From Manduca sexta (Eukaryota > Arthropoda > Insecta > Lepidoptera > Sphingidae): a stretch of 64,000 nucleotides of DNA. The stretch is from assembly GCF_014839805.1 (NCBI RefSeq), contig NC_051121.1:5687116-5751115 (forward strand), written 5' to 3'. Shown here one piece after another: positions 39,101 to 44,632 of this stretch (position 1 is its first letter; every line of letters starts with the position of its first letter). The translations under genes and the position numbers were made by a program. Under the pieces are notes generated by a model. That model was not told the DNA's origin. It saw nothing but the letters and a program-made list of their open reading frames with translations, and searched no databases.

Positions 39101-42100
39101 ATCAAAATCGGTTTTGTAGTTCCCGAGATTTGCGCGCTCAAACAAACTCTTCAGTTTTATATATTAGTATAGATTACTCGCATACAATATGTAAATTGCT
39201 AAAATTGGATTCTTCTTTCAAATTCTCTCGATGTACCAATAGAATACCGAGCATACGTTTCTGAAAAATATGTTTCACGTCAATTTACACGTGTATGGAA
39301 AATGAAATTTGAATATTCACGGAAGGGTACGTACTTCTGATAGGCACTGCGTTATCCCGGGAGGATCGCTCCAGAAAATTGTAAATATACCATATTTTTA
39401 GGTACATATTCTTTGTAAACGACTTTAGGAACCAGGTGTTTTGGTACGAAATAGGTTATTATACATGGTTACCTTTTATAAATAATACTGTTATATTTTT
39501 TTATAACATTATTCTAGTCTTTAAAGTGAAAAAAAAGAGAAGATTTATTATTGGGATAATGACAGTATAACATATACAATAAGTGGAAAGAAAAAGAAAA
39601 ACATAAATAGAAAAATTTACAATTATACCCATTGTGCCAACAATAGGATCCCTCACTCAGCTCCTCGCTGCAGTACCGGCAATACTGATAGCCCTAAGTA
39701 ATCTTTCGATTTAATATGAGTTTTTAACCGATTTCAGAAAAAGGAGGAAGTTTTAGTAGTACAATTTATTTAAAAAAAATACGTAAGATTAGAAATAGGA
39801 TTTTCTCTACATACTACGCGTCACTGTCTCGGTGGCGTAGTTGTACTACGGTACAATTTTTGTGCTGAGGTTTCGGGTTCGACCCTCGGGTTGGGCAAAG
39901 TGATATTGGATTTTTCATTCAGTAACAGCTCGGAGTCTAGAATTTGTGTCCGGTATGGTGATATGCTCGCACCCTATCACATCATGCGACAGAAAACGCA
40001 CACCGGAAAGTGCGTGCATTAGTTGCACCTCTGCCTTCTCCTCCGGGAATTAAAGGTATGCGTGTACTACGCATCATTATCAATTAAGAAATAAAATATT
40101 TATTCCTGATTACCTCATAAATTTTCTGTACTGAGTCTTTTCTTTTTACTAGGTTCCTAAAGCATGCAAACTCCAGAGCAATGTTTTATGGCTAAATAAA
40201 TACAGGATCTGCGAGCACTACGTATAAATTGTGCAGTGCGTTCATAAATCGTTAAAACGTGTAATAAATACCGCTGGATCTAAGTTGGAATATTTACGGC
40301 ACAAGACACATATTGTAAACAAGTTTAAATCTTTCATGTTTACTATTTTTTTTTGTATACGTGACAAACGAGCCCGCTGCACCTGATGGTAAGTGGAGTG
40401 GGCTCCAATAAAATGTCGATTGATGTGAGATGATTACCCCTCGGCAGTCGACACAATTATGCCGGCCTGTTGGAACCAGATATACACAGGCTGAGAACGC
40501 AACACACATACGTGGGCCACTATTGCGGGTTTTCACACCTTGTGTACGATGATCGCTATCCGGGCGGATGTAAAATATATCCTACCACTAACGAAACTAA
40601 TTTTGGTGGCCTGGTTTAACTATCGAAGCTGGTACCTTACGGTTCACAGGCTTAGTTCTTTGGTATTCGGCTAGTGAGGCGAATAATTTAACTTGGAATG
40701 AAATTAAATCATAATGAGAACAAACTAATCAAATAAGTCTGCACATTGGAGTTTTGAAAACCTATTTAAAATAGCTTTCTTTATTAAAAGATAACGGTTT
40801 TTATTGGAACATACTTTATAAATTTCGTTGGAAATGTCTCAAAAGCGCTTAAAAAATTCATTTGGCGTTATCCCAAGAATTTTTAAGATTAAATGTTTCG
40901 ATATATTTTAAAGTCGTTAATTTGCATTTTTATTAAATTTTTAAACATCGAATGTCATCCTTTTTTAAAATTTCATCCTTAACATGTAATATTCTTCGTA
41001 CTTTTTCCATTAATTCCCGCGCATATCCAGTCCATTACCTCTAAAGTCTGGAGCGGTATGCATCGTGCAAAATACTCAACGCAATTCCACTCTGGAATTA
41101 ACTGAACAGCATTCCTATATTGGCAGCTTTTAAACTATTTATATGAAAGCAAACGCATACTTATCTAACTTATTTAATTTAAAACTAATGTTGTAAAACT
41201 GTTAACCGTCGCTTGACGCTTGAACTTTGAAACATCAATGTTTTATTGATGGAAATTGTTTTATCATGCAGTTACTAATGGTACCCGGACAGAGTAATGT
41301 ACTTTTGATATGTTAGTTTTAATAAAATTCTATTATTTTGTTACGAAAAAGTGTCCAAAATTAAAAGGATGTACTTGTGACATGTATTATTAATATTTTT
41401 AATAAAAATCTATTATTTTGTTAAGAAAAGGGGTCCAAAATTTATAAAAATATTAAGTAGCGGATTATTTTTCTTAAAAGGAGTATTTAAGTTTGGTCTG
41501 ATAGATTATTACGGTTATGACGTCATCATGAAATAGGGCCTGTTAATAAAGCGACCTTTTTGAGACATTCTAGAGGACACAATGAAGTTTTACTTCAAAG
41601 GCAATGGGCAAATAAACGCATTTATTAGCGAGCACTGGTTGAATTGAGGTACAGCGAGCAGTAACGAGAATAGCTGGTAGTCCGTATCTTGTCTTAAGTA
41701 TCATTTTTAAAACGCAAGTACAGTCAGTAACAAAACTGCTAAACAAATTCTAAACTATATTACATTACACGTTTACTTCAGTGTGAATATTATTTTTTTC
41801 CTTATCTAAAATAAAGCAATAGTGATTTCTTATGTTTATATTAGGCGAATGTTAGACATTAAAATTAACCTATTTTTCAGATTTTATCGCGGTTTTAATA
41901 ATTTAGTTTTCTCCCAACGTTTCGAAGACTGCAGCCTTCATGGTCACGGGTCATATAAAGCAATATCTTTGAAATTTTGATTAGTGAAGAAGATTATTGA
42001 CACGATTTTTAATAAGGCCACAAATTTTAAACGTTTTGAATTTTGTCTTATACGAACGTGGCAAAGTGACCCCACTACACTTGAAGGTGAACGGAGTGAG

Positions 42101-44632
42101 GTCCAATAGAATATCGACTGACAAGAGATGATTACCCCGTGACACAATCATGCCGGCCTGTTGGAACCGGATTACACAGGCTGATCCCAGAACGATTTTT
42201 CCTTTGTTCGCCTACTTTTGTGGCTAAATGTACTTTATTTAGTAGAGTGATTGATCGCGTAGCAATAACAGAATACTTAGAAGTAAATATAAAAATAAAA
42301 AAACACAAATATCGATAATCAACCATAACAATAACGCAATACAGTTGAATTTTAAAGACCATTTCTCTCATTTTTCAGTCCGTAGCTCCTCCATATTATG
42401 TACAGGAAGTATGCCATCTCAACTGCTGTAATAATAATTATTTGAGCCGTAACCGCTCAAACATGCTGCAGCAATTTGTTTCCAAAAGCCACTTTCAGTA
42501 ATTAAAAATGCTGACATAAAGGAGGCTTTCGAATTGTGACGAACATCGGGATCCGAGAGGCAAATTGTTCGCTCGCTTATTTTTAATACTTGCAGGATCT
42601 TTCGTAACAGACTAATTAATATATAATAATAATATCAGCCCTGTATAATATACTGTCCCACGGCTGGGCACTGGCCTACTCTACTACTGATAGGGGTTCG
42701 TCCTTAGTCCACCACGCTGGCAAATGACAAACGTCGTCGTATATTTAGATCACACCCTTTGGATGTGAAGCTCTAAAAATTCTAAATGGCTAATTAGTCT
42801 GTTAAGCCATAGCCTAGTTGGGTTTGCAACCGATTGCCGTAACGAATATCTGCAGATTCAAATCCCAAAGACACACACCTTTGACTTTTCAACAGTTATG
42901 TGTATTTTCTTTGTGAATTATCGCTTGCTATTGGCGAAGGAAAACATCGTGAGATGATGATGAGAAATCTCTATAAAAATTTTGAGGATATACGAAGTCT
43001 CCAATTTGCACTAGGCCAGCGTGCTGGAGTAAGGCTTAATCCCTCTCAGTAGTAGAGGAGACACGTGCCCAGCAGTGAGATAATATATAATACAGGGCTG
43101 ATATTATTTTATTATTATTTATGAGATGACATGGTTGCTAACTTTAAAAGTAATAATAAATATTAAATGCATTAGTGAACGTGCTAATTATAACTAAACT
43201 TGTGCGGAACTTAAACTTTGCCCGTGACTTATCAATTTAACTTTGTTTAATCTTTAAAAATAAATTTACGGTCATATCCGATGGTTATTTTATTTTTAAT
43301 AAAATGAATTCTACTCGTATTTCTATTGGATAGGTACGTGATATATTACCTGTCTTAGTTCAGTGGCGAGATCAATGACCAGTTGATTCTGTTCCTTTTC
43401 AAAGTCTATAGAGACCTTCGTCTCGTACGGACCTGAAATATATTTGTGCTGTCAATACAGGTGAGAGATAACTTTTGACTAGTACCCAATGCATGATATT
43501 AATTATTTCTGTTAGATTTAATTTGAATTAATCAATGGTTCGAATAAATGCCACAAAATACTGAATAGTACTACATTAATACCATAAAAGTCGCATTTTA
43601 ATGGCACTCATGAAATTTTAAAGCTAAAATTCAATATAAATTTAATTTAGTGAGAATTAGTTTCCTAAAAAGAATTGGGGTCATTCAAATATTTCTCTTA
43701 CTGTGGAGTTTGAAGCCGCTATCGCTTTGCTTTGCCGAGGGTCAAAGCGTTTGTGTTTAATTCCAATTCTAGATAATAAATATTAATTTATATACAGTTT
43801 AACAAAAGTCACCTTCAAAGCAATGTATGATGAAGACCCAGGCAATGGTCCATAACACGAGCACAGAGTACAGTCCCAGTTGGCAGGCAACACACCTGAA
43901 CAGCACCGAGACGAAGGTCTCCTCTGCTAGCTTCGGCAGCGGGTACACTCTCAGCCACGTGTCTGGGATCTGATATAAAGTATTAGTTGCGATCAAGATT
44001 GCTTATGAGAATATTAGAAAGTAACTGAAATTCTTTAAAACTGATAACGATTTGGAGAGTTTTTATTACTTTAAAAAAAATTACTAGACATTGTAATCAG
44101 ACCTCGATTATCAAAAGCCACCATAAATGATTTGAATAATTTAAAACTTAAATTTTAATTATATTCTCAAATAGCTTATGAAAAAAACACGCCACATCAA
44201 AGCAAAATTAATCGTGTAACTTACTTTATGTACACCCATAAAGTTGTTTTTCGCTTGCATTATTTTATAACTTATACCGTTATTTCTTTCAGTAATTTCA
44301 CGAAATCTGTCACTATCATTCAACATTTTAAACTGTTTTACTTCATCAGTCCACAAACCACGAACTATTTTTACTTCAGGATTTTTTACATCATTCGAAT
44401 TTGGTTCACAAGCGCCAGGTAAAACATTTGGTTTGGTTTTAACCGAAATCAAATTAACAACACCATGTTTGTTTACTTTTCTTTTGACATTAATATCATC
44501 GCCTTCGAGATGAAAAGAACTATCTATATCAACTGTTATTAGTATTTTATTATGTTTGTTATGTTTGACTTTTTTGTAAAGCGGTTTCACTGCGTTGCTT
44601 CTAAATTTATCACGGAGTGAAGCACTTCTCAT
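15144..44632 (-). CDS. Two-pore-domain (K2P) potassium-channel-like protein with non-canonical pores (9 exons, 471 aa)
   Basis: Exons in minus order: 44225-44632, 43813-43969, 43350-43432, 24341-24506, 22273-22362, 21921-22040, 16180-16253, 15720-15878, 15144-15302 (1416 nt; all GT-AG, all phases agree). The start is the ATG at 44632; an in-frame TAA lies upstream. Residues 1-136 are a basic, polar, presumably cytoplasmic N-terminus, long for this family. TM1 is about 160-187 and ends HCFEGPYE, like the K2P 'EGP.E' junction. The extracellular cap helix region is about 190-250. Pore loop 1 is QFWNLSGTFLFTVYVMTALG plus FGAP, with TALGFG at 269-274. TM2 (284-309) carries YALLAVPTHIYL, like family GIP motifs. 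TM3 is about 378-397. Pore loop 2 has TTSGGLE at 412-418 where TTIGFGD is usual. TM4 is about 423-446, with a short tail. K2P proteins form dimeric leak K+ channels; whether this one conducts is doubtful. I do not recognise the exact orthologue. It is divergent from the GT49 gene. Confidence 0.82.
15720..15878 (-). CDS. K2P-like exon 8: TM3 and degenerate second pore loop
   Basis: Acceptor ATCTTTTAG and donor CAC|GTAAGTAC give a 53-codon phase 0/0 exon. It encodes a hydrophobic segment VPLAMTAYYVTGAVAFGVL (TM3), then a short pore-helix-like stretch and FTTSGGLEH. Aligned by position after TM3 and before TM4, the filter TTIGFGD has become TTSGGLE. The third filter position and both residues flanking the second Gly have changed. 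Confidence 0.8.
16180..16253 (-). CDS. K2P-like exon 7: cytoplasmic TM2-TM3 linker
   Basis: The acceptor CTGTTTCAG and the donor ATG|GTGAGTCC bound a 74-nt exon, open in one frame throughout and phase-compatible with exons 6 and 8. It encodes a hydrophilic linker ending CNFRRKIM. An internal ATG at 16206 could also start a 114-aa two-TM protein (exons 7-9 only). Continuity with upstream pore exons makes the full channel the better model. Confidence 0.7.
17000..17235 (+). repeat. SINE-like repeat, '...TTGGATTGCCTTCTCACC...' family
   Basis: It contains GTTGGATTGCCTTCTCACCA, GAGGGTGAAGGAATAGA, CAGTGCACCTGTGTA, GCGCCCACACTTGTGACTAT and CTCCTGCGTACCTGGCTGAT in order. The same series appears at 62500-62830 (plus) and, inverted, at 57130-57290. 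This is a widespread lepidopteran short repeat. It lies in the K2P-like intron between exons 6 and 7. Confidence 0.65.
18388..18450 (+). repeat. Half copy of the foldback element at 19261-19435
   Basis: The text CTACGGGGCTATATCCGTCT followed by TTATGCAATCACAGGAGTTC and TAATCGAAGGACA matches the outer part of the foldback element, read from its right end on the minus strand. Only one arm is present. Confidence 0.5.
18905..19215 (+). repeat. GC-rich retroelement-like fragment
   Basis: A GC-rich island within AT-rich intron, including CCCGCAGTCAACACCTGGTG and CCCGCGAATGGGTTACTTGA. It looks like untranslated sequence of a non-LTR element, but I see no reverse-transcriptase motif or poly(A) tail. 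It has no credible protein. Confidence 0.35.
19261..19435. mobile_element. Foldback element with ~38-bp terminal inverted repeats
   Basis: The left end TATTCCGTCTACGGGGGCTT...CCGTCTTTTTGTAATTAC (19261-19300) pairs with the right end GTAATTGCAAAAAGACGGAT...CCGTAGACGGGA (19398-19435). About 100 bp of unrelated sequence lies between. A 10-base G run sits just outside at 19226-19235. There is no ORF. Confidence 0.65.
20168..20252 (+). repeat. tRNA-derived SINE 3' tail
   Basis: CTCTGCCTACTCCTATGGAT...GCGTGATACTATGTATGTATGTA matches the 3' end of the SINE family best seen at 34084-34347. This copy is 5'-truncated. Confidence 0.5.
20352..20520 (-). repeat. GCCTAGTTGGG-family SINE, 3' half
   Basis: It reads, on the plus strand, from TATATACTGTCCCACTGTTG to TTTCCTCACGATGTTTT. 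It matches the tail half of the complete copy at 31687-32014. The head half continues at about 21163-21335. See the finding on the split. Confidence 0.7.
21163..21335 (-). repeat. GCCTAGTTGGG-family SINE, tRNA-like head half
   Basis: It starts TTTCCTTATGATGTTTTTTTT and ends with the inverted tRNA-like head. The minus strand carries a degenerate A box near GGCTTAATTGG and a B-box-like region near CAGGCTCAAAACCC. It complements the fragment at 20352-20520. Confidence 0.65.
21921..22040 (-). CDS. K2P-like exon 6: end of TM2 and cytoplasmic loop
   Basis: The acceptor AAATCATTTCCAG and donor AAAG|GTATGTTAA delimit 120 nt of phase 1/1. It encodes VNMSTCVNVHVESFIDRLRR (completing TM2) and a charged loop ending GLDNKK. 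It connects exon 5 (ending ATHIYL-type TM2 text, PTHIYL) to exon 7 in frame. Confidence 0.75.
22273..22362 (-). CDS. K2P-like exon 5: second half of selectivity filter 1 and start of TM2
   Basis: Acceptor GGTTACAG and donor CTTA|GTAAGTCC bound 90 nt (phase 1/1). With the last base of exon 4 it encodes GFGAPVPQTLWGRTSALIYA and LLAVPTHIYL. This supplies the Phe-Gly of TALGFG, the Pro-x-Thr following the filter, and the Gly-Arg that starts TM2 in K2P channels. This exon fixed the family assignment. Confidence 0.82.
22475..23042 (+). mobile_element. GC-rich LINE 3'-type insertion with poly(A) tail and 12-bp target duplication
   Basis: A 568-bp GC-rich insert with CCTGCCTGTCGTAAGAGGCG, a motif I associate with lepidopteran non-LTR retroelements. 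It ends in an A run at 23033-23042. CTATCTAAGTGC flanks it on both sides (22463-22474 and 23045-23056), the mark of target-primed reverse transcription. It is 5'-truncated with no intact ORF. It sits in the K2P-like intron 4, about 110 bases from exon 5. Confidence 0.82.
23060..23290 (+). repeat. Older degenerate relative of the adjacent GC-rich LINE fragment
   Basis: Text such as ATGCGCTGAAGAAGGCTACC and GGTTGGTATGCCGTAAGGT repeats in eroded form the interior of 22475-23042 (ATGCGCCGAAGAGGGCCACC, GCTGGTAGGCCGTGCATAGG). The younger copy therefore landed beside or inside an older one. Confidence 0.6.
24341..24506 (-). CDS. K2P-like exon 4: cap region and pore loop 1
   Basis: Acceptor CTTGTTTCAG and donor TTTAG|GTAGGTAT give 166 nt (phase 0/1). 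It encodes a charged helical region, then HPGQFWNLSGTFLFTVYVMT with ALG, closely matching the K2P pore-1 helix (W.(F/L).G.(F/L)(F/L)). The second Thr of the canonical filter TTIGYG is Ala270. Confidence 0.8.
26235..26335 (-). repeat. LINE (RTE-like) 3' tail, inverted
   Basis: CATCATCATCATCAGTCACA followed by ACTGTTGAACATAGGCCTCT reads, on the minus strand, as the common lepidopteran LINE ending 'AGGCCTATGTCCAGCAGTGGAC...TGATGATGATG'. Confidence 0.6.
26600..26852 (+). repeat. LINE (RTE-like) 3' end interrupted by a MITE
   Basis: The end reads GAGAGCTATGTCCAGCACTGGACAAAGATATAGGC followed by a TGA/GAT trinucleotide tail to about 26850. The upstream part (GGCAAGGACTGGATGCGACA) belongs to the same 3' region. 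A short palindromic element at 26685-26791 splits it. Confidence 0.65.
26685..26791. mobile_element. MITE with 16-bp terminal inverted repeats and TA target site
   Basis: It starts TAGGGAATGCAATCTC and ends GCGAGATTGTATTCCCTA, with repeated internal GAGATCTGGCGAGAC-type motifs. TA at both edges fits Tc1/mariner-type insertion. It lies inside the LINE tail at 26600-26852. Confidence 0.72.
27410..27680 (+). repeat. tRNA-derived SINE
   Basis: The head CTGCCTTGGCGGCGTAGTTG acts as A box and GGTTCGAATCTC (about 27471) as B box, the Pol III promoter. The shared body AAAGTGATATTTGG...CGGAGTCTGAAATTTGTA follows, to GCGTGATGTG. Related copies are at 30607, 34084, 39820 and 49215. Confidence 0.75.
28140..28222 (-). 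repeat. Fragment of the repeat at 52175-52475
   Basis: GCTTGGTGGCAGAAATAGAA and GTACCCACCCAGGCGGACG are, inverted, the segment CTGGGTAGCTACCAATGCAA...CTATTTCTGCCGCCAAGCAG near 52210. Confidence 0.55.
29141..29262. mobile_element. MITE copy A with GTCGTTTTATTGTGATTGG arm
   Basis: Starts ATACGACACGACACCGTGTC and ends ATGAGTCGTAT, with internal inverted arms (GATTGGTTGAGAAACTAA against GACCAATCAGA). The same element occurs inverted at 50578-50692. Confidence 0.65.
30520..30970 (-). repeat. Interspersed repeat ('TGGCGAAGGxTCC') split by a SINE
   Basis: Left part: CCACTGGCGAAGGGAGAAAT...AACGCTGTCTACAAATC. Right part: GTCTACAAATCGTTAAAAAA...ATGGACCCTTCGCCATTGA. Related copies without the insert lie at 53890-54000 and 54800-54970, and inverted near 51345-51415. 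Confidence 0.6.
30607..30877 (-). repeat. tRNA-derived SINE with 11-bp target duplication
   Basis: The inverted head ends near 30868 (GCCACCGAGGCAG) and the B box is near 30804-30815. GTCTACAAATC flanks it at 30596-30606 and 30878-30888. A CA microsatellite (30606-30620) replaces the usual TATG tail. Confidence 0.8.
31687..32014 (-). repeat. Complete tRNA-headed SINE (GCCTAGTTGGG family) with 13-bp target duplication
   Basis: On the minus strand it begins AGCGGCGATAGCCTAGTTGG, which holds a near-consensus A box. The B box GGTTCAAACCC follows, and it ends in CAGGGCTGATATTATTAT. AATGAGAGAATTA flanks it at 31674-31686 and 32015-32027. This is the reference copy for the fragments at 20352, 21163, 42627, 42805 and 45455. 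Confidence 0.82.
33735..34010 (-). repeat. ~250-bp interspersed repeat, copy 1
   Basis: It includes CAGATAGCAACCACCGTATA, CCGGCATAATTGTGTCGACT, ATTCTATTGGACCTCACTCC and ACTTACCATCAGGTGCAGTG. The same order, inverted, is at 36183-36435 and 40352-40605, with part at 42050-42195. Confidence 0.65.
34084..34347 (+). repeat. tRNA-derived SINE, most complete copy
   Basis: GACTGCCTCGGTGGCGTAGT head, B box GGTTCGAATCCC at 34143-34154, body CGGGTAAAGTGATATTTGGG, and a TATG-repeat tail at 34332-34347. Confidence 0.8.
36183..36435 (+). repeat. ~250-bp interspersed repeat, copy 2
   Basis: CTGATGGTAAGTGGCGTGGG, ATGTCGACTGACGAGATATG, TTATGCCGGCCTGTTGGAAC, GGTCGCTACCCGGGCGAATG and TATATCCTACCACTTACAGG appear in order. 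It is opposite in orientation to the copy at 33735-34010. Confidence 0.65.
36905..37050 (+). repeat. 'GACGTTTCGAAGA' repeat with 14-G run
   Basis: It contains TTCTCCTGACGTTTCGAAGA, then a run of 14 G at 37013-37026 and CCCCGTCCGTGACC. Related copies are at 41855-41950 and 56010-56135. Confidence 0.55.
38665..38830 (+). repeat. AAGCTGAAGAGTTT-family fragment (Helitron-like end?)
   Basis: Body text GTTTGAACGCGAAAATCTCT, a short CT microsatellite, and an end GCGGGCGGAGCAGCAGGCAA followed by AAGCTAC. An inverted piece of the same family lies at 39085-39175 (ending AACTCTTCAGTTTTATATAT). Confidence 0.5.
39820..40064 (+). repeat. tRNA-derived SINE with 8-bp target duplication
   Basis: Head CACTGTCTCGGTGGCGTAGT, degenerate B box GGGTTCGACCCT near 39874, and TACTACGC flanking at 39812-39819 and 40065-40072. 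Confidence 0.75.
40352..40605 (+). repeat. ~250-bp interspersed repeat, copy 3
   Basis: CTGATGGTAAGTGGAGTGGG, TGCCGGCCTGTTGGAACCAG and ATCGCTATCCGGGCGGATGT follow the same order as the copy at 36183-36435. Confidence 0.65.
41855..41950 (+). repeat. 'AACGTTTCGAAGACTGCAGCC' repeat fragment
   Basis: GATTTTATCGCGGTTTTAAT followed by CTCCCAACGTTTCGAAGACT and CTTCATGGTCACGGG. Same family as 36905-37050 and 56010-56135. Confidence 0.5.
42050..42195 (+). repeat. ~250-bp interspersed repeat, copy 4 (partial)
   Basis: TTGAAGGTGAACGGAGTGAG, ATATCGACTGACAAGAGATG and CATGCCGGCCTGTTGGAACC. The half with the CCGGGCGGATG motif is missing. Confidence 0.6.
42627..42721 (-). repeat. GCCTAGTTGGG-family SINE tail fragment
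   Basis: TAATATCAGCCCTGTATAAT to AGTCCACCACGCTGGC, the 3' end of the family in inverted orientation. It lies tail-outward opposite the copy at 42805-43116. Confidence 0.65.
42805..43116 (+). repeat. GCCTAGTTGGG-family SINE, nearly complete
   Basis: AGCCATAGCCTAGTTGGGTT head, eroded B box near CAGATTCAAATCCC, and an end at CAGGGCTGATATTATTTTAT. Confidence 0.7.
44225..44632 (-). CDS. K2P-like exon 1: start codon and long hydrophilic N-terminus
   Basis: 136 codons from the ATG at 44632 to donor AAA|GTAAGTTAC. The segment is rich in Lys, Asn and Asp with no hydrophobic span, so it is presumably cytoplasmic. An in-frame TAA about 70 bases upstream of the ATG, with no other ATG between, supports this start. 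Confidence 0.78.

Larger units (their letters stand above)
24507..43349 (-). other. 18.8-kb intron 3 of the K2P-like gene, repeat-rich
   Basis: I find no credible coding exon in it. The exons on either side join in phase 0 and read as continuous protein. Its content is mostly short interspersed repeats, annotated individually, in AT-rich sequence. Open frames here are repeats or chance, such as 38118-38339. Confidence 0.6.
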
